Positions 35,052 to 45,715 of a DNA stretch of 64,000 nt are shown piece by piece (positions within the stretch are counted from its first letter, which is position 1; each line of letters begins with the position of its first letter). Origin of the DNA: Gemmatimonas sp. UBA7669 (GTDB lineage Bacteria; Gemmatimonadota; Gemmatimonadetes; Gemmatimonadales; Gemmatimonadaceae); NCBI RefSeq assembly GCF_002483225.1, contig NZ_DLHL01000033.1:9180-73179 (forward strand), in the 5' to 3' direction. Both the position numbers and the translations under genes were made by a program. The notes beneath the pieces are model-generated. The model was not told the DNA's origin and searched no databases. It saw only the letters and a program-made list of their open reading frames with translations.

Positions 35052-37394
35052 TTAGTCGAAGCGCACAACGCGGGCCTGCGGCAGCCAGCCTGTGCGGCCA
35101 TCGGCGTGACGCACCTGCACCCACTCACCGCGGCGCATCTCCATGCGCACGACATCGCCCGTGCCGACACCGCCGGCCGGCGTGGCGTTGGCCAGCGGCG
35201 CCGAACGCAGCATGTCGGGACGCTGCACCACCGCGAGGCCATCCGCACGCAACGCGTCGGCCTGCACATGGGCGTAGCTCATGCCGGCCGCGGCGACGAT
35301 CAGAATGGCGAATGCGGGCGCGCGTGACGGCAGATGCGGCGGCCGCTGTGCGCCCGTGCCTTTGGGTACAGTGCGTCGACGCCGCAGCACCACAAAAAGC
35401 CAGATCCACCCGACCATCCACAGCCCGGTTGCGACCAGTACCAGCAGATTCACCGGCACCATGGGCACGTCGGCCAGGCCACTGTGCGCGGTAGTCGGCA
35501 GCAAGAGCAGACGTTCCTGCACATCGGCGGCCATGGGGTCAATGCGCGCGGCTCGCTGCCAGGCCAGTACGGCCGACACGGTATCACCGGCAGCCCACGC
35601 TGCCGTGCCCCAGTTGACCAACAGGTCGGTATCACGTGGCCTTGCTGCACTTGCGCGTGCCCATTGTTCGGCAGCTCGCGAAAACCGCCGTCCTTCGTAG
35701 GCGGCCCGTGCCTCACGCTCGAGCAGCGTGAGATCGGCGGTAGACAGTGCGGGAGCACTGGCCGAGGCCTGAGGCGCGGGTGCAGGCGATGTTGGCGACA
35801 GCACCGGCACGGGCTGCGCGCCGCTCAGCCAAAGTCCGACGCCAATAACGGCGCGACCGCGGCCGCTCATACCGCGGCCCGTGTGACCGCGGGACTTCCC
35901 TACGTTCTGCGCATGCGCGGCGCCACGATGCCGCCAACGCATCCACCGTCTGCCCTGCCCTGCAGCCACCGCCTCCGCGTCGATGCGAGCGGCGAGGGCC
36001 TGGGCACCAGCGTCTGACAGATCACTGTGCGCCGTGGATGCGGTGGACGATCCCGATTCATGATCCATTCCGCCATATCCCACGAGCGCGGCCCGATCCA
36101 ACCACGTCAGCAAGTCCTGTGTCGTGGCGCGGGTGACCCCATGGCGGCGCAGTGCACGTTCGAACACCCGTCGCTCTGCAAGTTGGGTCTCCTCGAGTTG
36201 CAGACGCCCCTGCACGTTGCGCAGCAGCTCACGGCGCACACGTCGCGCGGTAGCGGCGGGACTCAGCGGCTCGGGCTCCGGTGTGCGCTCGGCCATGGTT
36301 ACGATTGGCGCTGCGCTGGCCTGTGCGCCACGTCGCGCCATGAGCAGCAGCACCAGCACGAGCAGTGGTGCACCGAGCCACGCCGTGCCAATGACCAGCT
36401 TCCAGGTCGGCTGTCCCAGTACATCCCACGCGGGCGCTGCGTTGCGCCAGTCGCGCAGCGCCAGCTGCGGATTGTCGTCACCGCCGTCTTCACTCCCCGG
36501 TGCGTTATCACCCGCCGCAATGCTGATGTCCGCCGCCGGACTCTCCGCCCACGCATACTCGGCGCGATAGGGATCGAAGTAGGCATAGCGCAGCACGGGC
36601 AGCAACACCGGACCGGAACGCACAGGCGTGACGAGATAGTCAAACTCCTTCACGCCGCGCACGCGGGCGCCGGTGGAATCCACCCGCACGCGCTCACTGC
36701 CCGGCACCACGCTGGCCCAGGACAGTTCAACTTGTGGACGCGGCAGAAGTTTGACGTTGCCCACGCCGTCCACACGCAGGGTAAGCACAAAGGGGTCGCC
36801 GACACGCGCCTCGCTGGCATCCACGCGTGTGCTCAGCGTGAGTACACCCACGGCACCAGTGAAATCGGCGGGTCGCCCCACGTCGGGCAGCGGACGTACC
36901 ACCACCGACGCACTTTCGGCGCGCACGACGTACGATTCTTCACGACTGAAGTAGCTCGACGACTGCGGCAAGCTGTACGTGAGCTGCGGCGAGGGAATGC
37001 GCAGCGGGCCTGGGGCCACCGGAAAGAGGGCGCGCTGAAACACGTGGGCCTCGAACACGGCGCCGGCATAATTTTGCGGCGCGACACGGCGCGGCGTGCC
37101 GAGCTCATAGGCCAGCAGGCCGCGCAGTTCAGGCGGCAGAAACTCCGGATTGCGCCGCAACCGACTGCGCGCCTGTTCGCTGAGCAGCACGGCCACCTGA
37201 TAGGTGATCTGCTGTCCGACGTAGACAGTGTCGGGATACGCGGCCGCGTGGAAGTCGATGGGCCGCGTGGGATTCACGCGTACATCGCCCAGCACGGCGG
37301 TGGGTGAGGGCTGCGCCCAAGCCACCTTGGCCACGGCGGTCAGCAACAGCGCATTTACTGCGAGCCGCTTCATCAGGCCCATCATGTCCCTCAC
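35052..37394 (-). CDS. batD: BatD-like protein fused to TPR/SH3 (BatE-like) region
   Basis: The 780-residue protein has a signal peptide (LAVNALLLTAVAKVAWA), a long beta-rich periplasmic region of BatD type, a membrane segment near residues 350-370, and a cytoplasmic linker. A second hydrophobic segment starts at an internal Met near residue 509 (MSGRGRAVIGVGLWLSG). TPR-like helices, two more membrane segments and a C-terminal SH3-like domain follow (VRMEMRRGEWVQVRHADGRTGWLP). This looks like a fusion of BatD with a BatE-like TPR-SH3 protein. Bat proteins support aerotolerance and stress survival, probably with a MoxR chaperone. The start ATG overlaps the stop of the previous gene (ATGA). The internal Met could also serve as a separate start. 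Confidence 0.8.
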   Translation of the reverse strand: MRDMMGLMKRLAVNALLLTAVAKVAWAQPSPTAVLGDVRVNPTRPIDFHAAAYPDTVYVGQQITYQVAVLLSEQARSRLRRNPEFLPPELRGLLAYELGTPRRVAPQNYAGAVFEAHVFQRALFPVAPGPLRIPSPQLTYSLPQSSSYFSREESYVVRAESASVVVRPLPDVGRPADFTGAVGVLTLSTRVDASEARVGDPFVLTLRVDGVGNVKLLPRPQVELSWASVVPGSERVRVDSTGARVRGVKEFDYLVTPVRSGPVLLPVLRYAYFDPYRAEYAWAESPAADISIAAGDNAPGSEDGGDDNPQLALRDWRNAAPAWDVLGQPTWKLVIGTAWLGAPLLVLVLLLMARRGAQASAAPIVTMAERTPEPEPLSPAATARRVRRELLRNVQGRLQLEETQLAERRVFERALRRHGVTRATTQDLLTWLDRAALVGYGGMDHESGSSTASTAHSDLSDAGAQALAARIDAEAVAAGQGRRWMRWRHRGAAHAQNVGKSRGHTGRGMSGRGRAVIGVGLWLSGAQPVPVLSPTSPAPAPQASASAPALSTADLTLLEREARAAYEGRRFSRAAEQWARASAARPRDTDLLVNWGTAAWAAGDTVSAVLAWQRAARIDPMAADVQERLLLLPTTAHSGLADVPMVPVNLLVLVATGLWMVGWIWLFVVLRRRRTVPKGTGAQRPPHLPSRAPAFAILIVAAAGMSYAHVQADALRADGLAVVQRPDMLRSAPLANATPAGGVGTGDVVRMEMRRGEWVQVRHADGRTGWLPQARVVRFD

Positions 37395-39109
37395 CAGTCC
37401 TTCCCACCCGGCGGCGTGCGCCCCTGACGCTGCTTGCGACCCTGCACGTCACGCTCTTCACGCGCGGCGCTGTTGAGCAGGGCTTCGGCCTGACGCTGAT
37501 CGAGTCCGGCGTCGTCCTGCGGATCGGTGGGTGACTGATTGCCACTGCCCCCGCCCCCTCCACCGCCGCCGCTCTGCGGCGGGTTCTTGCGCAGGGAGAG
37601 TTCGTAGTTCCACTTGGCGTCGGCGTGGCCCGGTGTGTCGGTCAGGGCATCCCGATAGGCAGAGCGGGCGGCGGCGAGATAGCGCTCGGCTTCATTGCCG
37701 GGGGCCGCGCGACCGAGCAGCAGGGAGGCCAGGCCGGCGTTGAAGCGGGCACGGAACTGGGGCTCGCCGCTGGTCTGGAGGCGCACGGCTTCGAGGCGCT
37801 CACTGGCTTCGTTGAGCGAGTCGCGGGCGATGAGGGCGGTGCCGAGGTTGTAGGCGGTGCGCTGGGTGGTGTCGCCTTCGGTGATGAGGGTGCGATAGGC
37901 GGCGATGGCTTCGTCGATGCGGCCTTCAGCGAAGATGGTGGCCGGGTCGGGGGGGCGGGTGCAGGAGAGGAACAGGGGGGCGAGGAGAACAGCTAGCTGG
38001 GAGGTTCGGAGGATTGGAGGATTGGAGACGGCGGTCTTGGTTTTGGTCGGGGTCGGGGTCTTGGTCGGGGTCGGGGTCGAGGTCGGGGTGCGGCGCGCGC
38101 GAGGAATGAGGCGCCAGGTGTCCCAGAGCAGGAGCAGCAAGGCGGGCGTGAGGACCCAGAGAAAGCGCGGGACGTGGTCTTCGCGTGAGCTCACTTCGCG
38201 GCGGGCGGTGCGCAGGGTGCGCAGCGCGCCGCGAATGCGCGAGGCTTTGTCGGAGGCTTCGGCGGGCACAAAGGTTCCATTCGACGCGCGAGCCACCTGC
38301 TCGAGCAGCGTGGGCGAATAGCGCGTGACCACCACGTTGCCTTCGTCATCCGTCTTCTGGCGCACCACCGAGCCGTCGCGTAGGGGAATCGTGCTGCCTT
38401 GTTCAGTGCCGAATCCCACCGTTACCACGCTGACGCCCTTGCTGCCGGCTTCCTGCGCGACGCGCTCCACCTCGCCGACGTCGTCAAAGGCTTCGCCGTC
38501 GCTCATGAGGACCAGCGCACGATCGGCGCTGCCATCGCTGGCCAGCAGGACTTCGGTACCCTGGGCGATGGCGCGTGAAAGCGACGAACCTCCCTGCCCC
38601 ACGACGCTGGGATCGAGATTGTCGAGAAAGAGCTCGAGTGCGCCGTCGTCATTGGTGAGCGGCGTGAGGATGTAGCTGCGACCGGCAAAGGCAATCAGCG
38701 CGATGCGATCGGCCTGCGACATGGCCCGCAGACGGCGCACTTCCTGCTTCATGCGCTCGAGACGCGACGGGCGCTCGTCCTGCGCCATCATGGACAACGA
38801 GGCGTCGAGTACGAGGGCCATGTCGATGCCGCGCGAACTCACCGGCCCACGCGCGAGGCCCCAGCGTGGGCCCGACAGCGCCACGCCAATGAGCAGCGCA
38901 GCCAGGACCAATCGCCACGTGCGTCGCCGCTCCGGCATGGGGTCCACGCTGACCAGTCGCAGCAATGCCGAGGACTCGGCAAATCGCGCCAATCGCGCAG
39001 CGTGACGGCGTGACTGCAGCCGACGTGCCCACCACACCGCCAGGGGCAGCACGATGGCCAGGATCAGCAGCCAGGGTTCGTCGAAACGCAGCGGCGGCAG
39101 GTTGTTCAT
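37391..39109 (-). CDS. batB: BatB-like VWA-domain membrane protein fused to a TPR (BatC-like) domain
   Basis: The 572-residue protein has two N-terminal membrane segments and a von Willebrand factor A domain with the MIDAS motif DASLSMMAQDE near residue 105. Next are a membrane segment (FLWVLTPALLLLLW), a Thr/Pro/Lys-rich linker encoded by GGTCGG-type tandem repeats (about 38036-38095), and a second hydrophobic segment ending in a lipobox-like LFLSC. TPR repeats and a Gly-rich tail ending in a basic region follow. The lipobox inside the chain suggests fusion of two genes: batB and a batC lipoprotein. The ATG at 39107-39109 is 10 bases after the batA stop. Confidence 0.85.
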   Translation of the reverse strand: MNNLPPLRFDEPWLLILAIVLPLAVWWARRLQSRRHAARLARFAESSALLRLVSVDPMPERRRTWRLVLAALLIGVALSGPRWGLARGPVSSRGIDMALVLDASLSMMAQDERPSRLERMKQEVRRLRAMSQADRIALIAFAGRSYILTPLTNDDGALELFLDNLDPSVVGQGGSSLSRAIAQGTEVLLASDGSADRALVLMSDGEAFDDVGEVERVAQEAGSKGVSVVTVGFGTEQGSTIPLRDGSVVRQKTDDEGNVVVTRYSPTLLEQVARASNGTFVPAEASDKASRIRGALRTLRTARREVSSREDHVPRFLWVLTPALLLLLWDTWRLIPRARRTPTSTPTPTKTPTPTKTKTAVSNPPILRTSQLAVLLAPLFLSCTRPPDPATIFAEGRIDEAIAAYRTLITEGDTTQRTAYNLGTALIARDSLNEASERLEAVRLQTSGEPQFRARFNAGLASLLLGRAAPGNEAERYLAAARSAYRDALTDTPGHADAKWNYELSLRKNPPQSGGGGGGGGSGNQSPTDPQDDAGLDQRQAEALLNSAAREERDVQGRKQRQGRTPPGGKDW

Positions 39110-39119
39110 GGCAAGGCAC

Positions 39120-40184
39120 TCATGGCAGGATTCCGCGCCGCGCGCGCAGCCAGAGTTCGGCCAGCAACACGAGGGTGCCAAAGAGCAGCGGCCAGCGATA
39201 CTGCTCGGTGTAGCGAATGTAGGCCTTGGCTTCTACCGACGATCGCTCGAGGCGGTCGATCTGTTCGTAGATGGTTTGCAGTGCGGCGGCATCACGTGCG
39301 CGGAAGTACTTGCCACCTGTCGAATTGGCGATTTCGGTGAGCAGTGGCTCGTCGATCTTTACGGGCCGGTTTTCGTAGCGCAGTCCAAACAGTCCACGTC
39401 CCACGGGTACGGCCGCCATGCCTTCGGTGCCCACACCAATGGTGTAGATGCGAATGCCAAACGCTCCCGCCGCCTGCGCTGCGGTGCGTGGATCGATGGA
39501 GCCGCGATTGTTTTCGCCGTCCGTCAGCAGCACCATCACGCGCGAACGTCCTGGCGAATTGCGCAGCCGGTTGGCCGCCGTGGCAATGGCGGTGCCAATG
39601 GCCGTGCCGTCTTCGAGTTGACCGATCTGCAGGTTGTCGATGGCCGCGAGCACCACCGGGTAGTCGGTGGTAAGCGGCACCTGCGTCAGCGCCTCACCGG
39701 AGAACGCCACGAGACCCACGCGGTCGCTGGTGCGGCCCATGACAAATCGTTTGACCTTGTCCTTGGCCACCTCCATGCGGTTCTGCGGCTGAAAGTCCTC
39801 CGCCAGCATGGAGCTGCTGATGTCCACGGTCATGACGATATCAATACCGTCACTGTTCACCCGCTCGGCACGCGCGCCCGAGCGCGGCTGCGCGACGGCA
39901 AGCACCACACCCGTGAGGGCGAGTGCACGCAGCCACGGAATCCAGCGCGCACCACGCAGCACGGGACGCGGCCCGCGCGCGAGCACGCCGGCACGCGAGA
40001 AGGGAATGGTGGCCTGACCTGATTCACGGCGCCGCAGGGTCCACAACCACAGCCAGAGCAGCGGCAGCAGGAGCAGGGCCTCGGGATGCGCGAGGTTGAT
40101 GCCCGCGACAGTCACGAAGCCGCTGCGTGCGGCCCACCAGTCGGCGAACGGCAACGCCGCGAACCACTCCAAGAGCGCGCCCAT
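39120..40184 (-). CDS. batA: BatA-like VWA-domain membrane protein
   Basis: The protein has an N-terminal membrane segment (EALLLLPLLWLWLWTL), a second one (ALALTGVVLAVAQP), a VWA domain with MIDAS motif DISSSMLAED near residue 120 and VLLTDGENNRG. It ends in a C-terminal membrane segment (LLFGTLVLLAELWL), all typical of BatA. I chose the ATG at 40182-40184, giving 354 residues; the frame is open for eight more codons to a GTG at 40208. Three CTGATGGG words (minus strand) lie just upstream, and two of their ATGs run into TGA after three codons. Confidence 0.9.
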   Translation of the reverse strand: MGALLEWFAALPFADWWAARSGFVTVAGINLAHPEALLLLPLLWLWLWTLRRRESGQATIPFSRAGVLARGPRPVLRGARWIPWLRALALTGVVLAVAQPRSGARAERVNSDGIDIVMTVDISSSMLAEDFQPQNRMEVAKDKVKRFVMGRTSDRVGLVAFSGEALTQVPLTTDYPVVLAAIDNLQIGQLEDGTAIGTAIATAANRLRNSPGRSRVMVLLTDGENNRGSIDPRTAAQAAGAFGIRIYTIGVGTEGMAAVPVGRGLFGLRYENRPVKIDEPLLTEIANSTGGKYFRARDAAALQTIYEQIDRLERSSVEAKAYIRYTEQYRWPLLFGTLVLLAELWLRARRGILP

Positions 40185-40211
40185 CAGTGCTGACCCATCA
40201 GTGTTCACCCA

Positions 40212-41221
40212 TCAGGGCACACCTGCCGGCGGACCGCGGCGATCGCTGCGTGTTGTCACCGACGCACGTCGAGCGGCCTCCTCGGCGGCCCGACGTTCGG
40301 CATCGGCGGCGCGGGCCGCGGCATCGGCCGCTGCACGCGCGGCTTCACGGGTGGCACGCTCGCTGGCCTCGATGTGCTCCACAATCGCGCGCGCTTCACC
40401 GGCCAGACGCCGAGCGCGCTCGGCACTCACGGGATGCGCCGCGAACTTGATGATGTCGACGTCGGCCAGCAGCGAGTACAGACGGTCGTGTGGCACATGC
40501 GGATTGGGCGCCACGGCTTCCAGTACTTCACCACTGGTGAGTGCCAGATGCGCCGCCGGTACTCGCGCCTCGAGATACCAGCGCAGCACATCAACTGCGA
40601 GGGCGGTCCAGCGTCCGGTTTCACCGGCGTCGGCCAGACTCAGGCGATCCAGCCGATCGAATTCGTGCAGGGCCCGCGCGTACGGATCCAGCAGCGGCGC
40701 GGCGGGTGCCGCCACCTTGCGGCGCTTGTGGCGTCGCCAGAGCCAGGCCAGCAGCGCCAGTGCTGCCAGAACCAGCAGGGCCGGCCACCAGCGCTCCCAC
40801 CATGGCACCTCGCGCAGGTAGAGATCGCGCGCGGGCTTGGGCACATGCAGGGTGCTGTCGCCGGGCAACACGCTGCGTACGAACACGCGCGCATCGCTGA
40901 GTGGCACACGCAGACTGCTGCTGCCCACACGCACCGTGACATCGGACAAGCCAATGGGCACCCGCCCCACATCCCACGCGGAGAGCGTGTACTCGGCACG
41001 CTCGCGGCGTGTGCCGAGTTTGGTGCCTTCGTCCACAATGCGCAGCGGCGCGCGCATGTTGACCACGGCGGTGCTGTCCTTGATTTGCGGCCATTCCACG
41101 GTGGCACCGGCCGGAACGGCCACGGTGACCACGAACACGAAGGGGTCACCCACCTCCACCGTGTCAGGCCGCAGCAACGTACCGGCCTGTATGCGCGGCG
41201 GCTGCACACGCAACGCGGTGT

Positions 41222-41225
<4 letters not shown>
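40212..41225 (-). CDS. Bat-operon membrane protein with BatD/DUF4381-like features, unknown function
   Basis: The 337-residue protein sits between DUF58 and batA in the Bat cluster. The ATG at 41223-41225 overlaps the DUF58 stop. An N-terminal beta-rich region (PDTVEVGDPFVFVVTVAVPAG) resembles part of a BatD-type domain. One membrane segment (about residues 150-168, ALLVLAALALLAWLW) is followed by a helical cytoplasmic region and a highly charged, Ala/Arg/Glu-rich coiled-coil tail (ERATREAARAAADAAARA). The combination suggests a partner in the Bat complex, in the position where Bat operons often carry a small DUF4381-type protein. Function is not established. Confidence 0.7.
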
Positions 41226-42189
<964 letters not shown>

Positions 42190-42193
<4 letters not shown>

Positions 42194-43176
42194 GGCGCCT
42201 CGACGACCGCCAGCAGGCGCGAGACGATGGTGTCGCTGGTCACGCCCTCGGCGTCGGCTTCGAACGACGTGAGCACACGATGCCGGAGCACGTCGGGGGC
42301 GATGCTCTTGACGTCATCGGGGGTGACAAACGCGCGACCACGCAGAAACGCGTGCGCACGCGCCGCCTGGCCGAGCGCGATGGTGGCGCGTGGCGAGGCA
42401 CCGAACTCAATGAGCGGACGCAGGTCGGCGGCGCCCATTTCCTCGGGATGACGCGTGGCGTGCACCAGTTCGACGATATAGTCGACGATGCGCTCGTCCA
42501 TGTACAGCTCACTGATGCGATGCCGTGCGTCGAGAATGGCGTCGGGTGAGGCCACCGGGGCAATGGACACACGATCACCGCCGGCCATGCGACGCAGTAT
42601 TTCCTTTTCTTCGGCGCGGGTGGGGTAGCCCACGCGCAGCTTCATCATGAAGCGGTCCACCTGGGCTTCAGGCAGCGGATAGGTGCCTTCCTGCTCGATG
42701 GGGTTCTGCGTGGCCAGCACGAGGAAGGGCTCGGCCAAACGGTAGGTGGTGCCACCGATGGTGACCTGCTTTTCCTGCATGGCCTCGAGCAGCGCCGCCT
42801 GCACCTTGGCCGGCGCGCGATTGATTTCGTCGGCGAGGATGATGTTGGCGAAGATGGGGCCGTGCTTGACGCGGAACTCGCCCGTGGGCTGATCGAAGAT
42901 CTGGGTGCCCACCACATCGGCAGGCAGCAGGTCGGGCGTGAACTGAATGCGCTGGAAGGTGGTGCGCACCGTCTCCGCGAGTGTGCGCACGGTGAGGGTC
43001 TTGGCGAGACCGGGCACACCTTCGAGCAGCACGTGGCCACCGGTGAGCAGGCAGATGAGCAGCCGCTCCACCATGTATTCCTGTCCAACAATGCGGCGCG
43101 CCACTTCACGCAGCACGCCCTGTACCAGGGCCGCGTCCTGCGAGGCGGCAACACTTTGGGTGACGTGTGAGGTCAC
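42190..43176 (-). CDS. MoxR family AAA+ ATPase
   Basis: MoxR ATPases are chaperone-like AAA+ proteins that remodel or insert cofactors into VWA-containing partners. I chose a GTG at 43174-43176 preceded by GGGAG; upstream codons in the same frame are not conserved. The 328-residue protein has Walker A GVPGLAKT at residues 53-60, Walker B IILADEINRAPAKVQAALLEAM, the sensor FLVLATQNPIEQEGTYPLPEAQ and the C-terminal lid with RAFVTPDDVKSIAPDVLRHR. It is the first gene of the long Bat/mutL/uppP run; about 225 bases without a gene precede it, where its promoter should lie. Confidence 0.93.
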
Positions 43177-43401
43177 GTGTGCTGTACTCCCAGCCGATGT
43201 GTCAGCTATACGAACAGAGGTGAATTCCGCGATACATCCCGATATGGACGTCGGCCCGAACTGCCGCACGACCTTGCGAGTGATCGCAGGACCGTTTGCA
43301 GCATACCCGACAGACCGGCTCGTTGCTCCAACACTGCCCAACCCCACCGTGCTCGCCAATGGTCACCCGTTCGCGGTGGCCTTTGGCGTTTCGCCCGGGC
43401 G

Positions 43402-44436
43402 TCACCCGGACGCGATCACGGCTTCCAGTATGTCCTGCTCGGCCGGCGTGAGGGCCCGGGCGGCACCGGAGGGGAGGTTGCCGAGCTTGACGGGGCCGAA
43501 GCGCGTACGCACGAGACGCTCGACTTCGAGACCGAGGGCGTCACAGAGACGGCGCACTTCGTGGGTGCGGCCTTCGGCAATGGTGAGTTCGAAGGCCCAG
43601 CGGCGATTGCCGAGGGGAGCCGCCGTCACGTCACGCGGATAGACCATGCCGTCTTCCAGTTCCACGCCGCGCCGCGCTTCGCGGGCCGCGGTCACGGCGT
43701 CGCCGCGCACGGTGGCCACATAGGTACGCTCCACTTCACGGCTCGGATGGGTGAGCGCGTGTGCGGCCGTGCCATCGGTGGTCAGCAGGATGACGCCTTC
43801 GGTCATGAAGTCGAGCCGCCCCACGTACACGAGACCGGGCGCGTCCTCCACGAGATCGAACACCGTGCGCCGTCCCTCCGGATCCTTGCGCGTGGTCATG
43901 ACGGCCGCCGGCTTGTGCAACACAATCCAGCGATGCGCCGACACGGCCGTCTTGACCGGCTGTCCGTCGAGCGTGATCTGATCGCGCTTCGGGTCGACCA
44001 CCTGCCCGACGGTGGCCACACTGCCGTTGACCTGCACGCGGCCCTCCGCGACGGCCTTGTCGGCCTCGCGGCGACTCACCACTCCGGCGCGCGCGAGTGC
44101 ACGTTGCACACGCATGGGTCCTTCGTTGCGCGCCGCCATGGTGCCGCCGCTGCGCGAGTACTCCTGTCCGGCGGCTGCACGCTTGGGGCGGGGCCTGGCC
44201 GACGGTTTGGACGAAGACTTGGCCGCGGACTTGGCGCCTGGCCTGTCTGCTGTTTTTTTCGCGGCATCGCGCGGGCCGGCCTTGGAAGCTCCCGGCTTGC
44301 CGGCGCCAGACTTCCCGGCGCCCGATCTACCGGCTCCCGGCTTGCCGGACCCCGGCCTACCGGATCCCGGCTTACCAGACCCGGGCTTGCCGGAGCCCGG
44401 CCGGCCGTCACCTCCGGAGCGACGCGCGGGCGTCAC
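43402..44436 (-). CDS. 23S rRNA pseudouridine synthase (RluB/RsuA family) with Gly/Ser/Lys-rich N-terminus
   Basis: The 344-residue protein starts with a GTG that overlaps the scpB stop. The N-terminal 100 residues are an imperfect GKPGSGRPGSG-type repeat rich in Gly, Ser, Lys and Pro (about 44230-44420), probably a disordered RNA-binding extension. An S4 domain follows (RVQRALARAGVVSRREADKAV), then the catalytic domain with VGRLDFMTEGVILLTTDG, whose Asp is the pseudouridine synthase nucleophile. This fits the family that modifies U2605 of 23S rRNA or U516 of 16S rRNA; rluB is the more common neighbour of scpB. Confidence 0.88.
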   Translation of the reverse strand: MTPARRSGGDGRPGSGKPGSGKPGSGRPGSGKPGAGRSGAGKSGAGKPGASKAGPRDAAKKTADRPGAKSAAKSSSKPSARPRPKRAAAGQEYSRSGGTMAARNEGPMRVQRALARAGVVSRREADKAVAEGRVQVNGSVATVGQVVDPKRDQITLDGQPVKTAVSAHRWIVLHKPAAVMTTRKDPEGRRTVFDLVEDAPGLVYVGRLDFMTEGVILLTTDGTAAHALTHPSREVERTYVATVRGDAVTAAREARRGVELEDGMVYPRDVTAAPLGNRRWAFELTIAEGRTHEVRRLCDALGLEVERLVRTRFGPVKLGNLPSGAARALTPAEQDILEAVIASG

Positions 44437-44987
44437 TCCGGTACGACCGTGGCGTTTCCAGCGCCGCGCAGCGCGATGGCCAGTTCGTCAGCGCGCGGCA
44501 GTTCCTCGAGATGGCGCAGCGCAAACTGCTCGAGGAATTGCGAGGTGGTGCCATAGAGCAGCGGACGGCCGATGCCTTCACTGCGGCCCACAATGTCGAT
44601 GAGCCCACGCTCATGCAGCGACTTGAGCACCGAGCCCACGGCCACACCACGAATTTCTTCGATTTCCGCGCGGCCGATGGGCTGACGATAGGCGACGATG
44701 GCCAGCGTTTCGAGCGCGGCCGCCGAGAGCTTCTGCGGACGCACCGCGACCTGCGCGCGCTCGATGGCCTCGGCGAATTCGGCGCGCGTGAGGATCTGCC
44801 AGCCTCCACCCTGCTCCACCAGTTCGACGGCGTGCCCGTCCACATCGTAGTGCTCGCGCAGCTCGTCGAGTGCAGCGCTCACCGCCGCGGGGCTCGACTC
44901 GGGGTCGAGCGCCGCGAGCGTGTCGAAGGGAATGGGGCGCGGGGCAGCGAAGAGCGCTGCTTCAAGCAGCTTCGCTAATGGCGTCAC
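44433..44987 (-). CDS. scpB: Segregation and condensation protein B
   Basis: ScpB joins ScpA and SMC in the condensin-like complex. I chose the GTG at 44985-44987 (VTPLAKLLEAALFAAPRPIP), preceded by GGAG at good spacing; the long upstream frame overlaps scpA antiparallel in phase and is not coding. The 184-residue protein has the family's winged-helix repeats: ALETLAIVAYRQPIGRAEIEEI, VAVGSVLKSLHERGLIDIVGR and RPLLYGTTSQFLEQF. The start overlaps the end of scpA by 26 bases, which implies translational coupling. Confidence 0.92.
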   Translation of the reverse strand: MTPLAKLLEAALFAAPRPIPFDTLAALDPESSPAAVSAALDELREHYDVDGHAVELVEQGGGWQILTRAEFAEAIERAQVAVRPQKLSAAALETLAIVAYRQPIGRAEIEEIRGVAVGSVLKSLHERGLIDIVGRSEGIGRPLLYGTTSQFLEQFALRHLEELPRADELAIALRGAGNATVVPE

Positions 44988-45711
44988 GACGGATCTCCAC
45001 AGAGGCAAAGGCGCGGGACTGCGCAATGCGCAGCTCACCGAGCTTCGCCATTTCGAGCAGGGCCAGCAGCACGGACAGGATCTGCCAGGGTTCGGCGTCG
45101 CGGGCGACGAGGTCCGACCAGCGGCAGGCGCGGCGCATGGCCAGCACGGCACGCACCGTGCCCATGGCCCCGGCCACGTCGAGCGCCCGCGGCACGACTT
45201 CGTGCAGCGTGGGCTCCTTGGTGACGCGCAGCACCCGATCCACCGCCGCGAGCAGCTCGCCGAGTGAGAGCGAGAGCGGCGCATTGAGCGGCGTGAGGTC
45301 AGCGGCCACCGGCACGAAGCGGCGCGCGAACTGATGCCGGCGCTCTTCACCGCGGCGCTCGAGCAGGTCCACCACTTCGCGCATCTGCTGGTACTCGAGC
45401 AGACGGCGCACGAGTTCAGCGCGCGGATCTTCCCACGCGTCCTCGCCATCGGCGCGCGGCAGCAGCATCTGCGCCTTGATGCGCAAGAGACGCGCCGCCA
45501 TCTCGAGATAGTCCGCGGCTTCATCGAGCCCGAGTGAGCTGATGCGCGCGAGGAACTGCTCGGCGATGCGGGCGATGGGAATGTCGTAGATGTCCACCTG
45601 CTCGTCGCGGATGAGCGACAGCAGCAGGTCGAGCGGGCCCGTGAACTGGCTCAGCTCGATGACAAACGACGGGGTGTTGGCCTCGACGGAACGGAAGTTC
45701 GGTGCAGTCAC
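44962..45711 (-). CDS. scpA: Segregation and condensation protein A
   Basis: ScpA is the kleisin that bridges the SMC heads. The 249-residue protein begins with FTGPLDLLLSLIRDEQVDIYDIPIARI, the ScpA signature, has the central DYLEMAARLLRIKAQMLLP helix and a C-terminal winged helix. The start codon is a GTG at 45709-45711, 4 bases after the upstream protease stop. Length matches the family. scpA and scpB overlap, as in many genomes. Confidence 0.94.
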   Translation of the reverse strand: MTAPNFRSVEANTPSFVIELSQFTGPLDLLLSLIRDEQVDIYDIPIARIAEQFLARISSLGLDEAADYLEMAARLLRIKAQMLLPRADGEDAWEDPRAELVRRLLEYQQMREVVDLLERRGEERRHQFARRFVPVAADLTPLNAPLSLSLGELLAAVDRVLRVTKEPTLHEVVPRALDVAGAMGTVRAVLAMRRACRWSDLVARDAEPWQILSVLLALLEMAKLGELRIAQSRAFASVEIRRDAISEAA

Positions 45712-45715
45712 GCGA

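Noticed and set aside
43177..43401. Promoter of the moxR-Bat operon in the 225-base gap
   Set aside because: Several TA-rich -10-like words occur but none has a -35 at 16-18 bases. A promoter is expected here but was not located.
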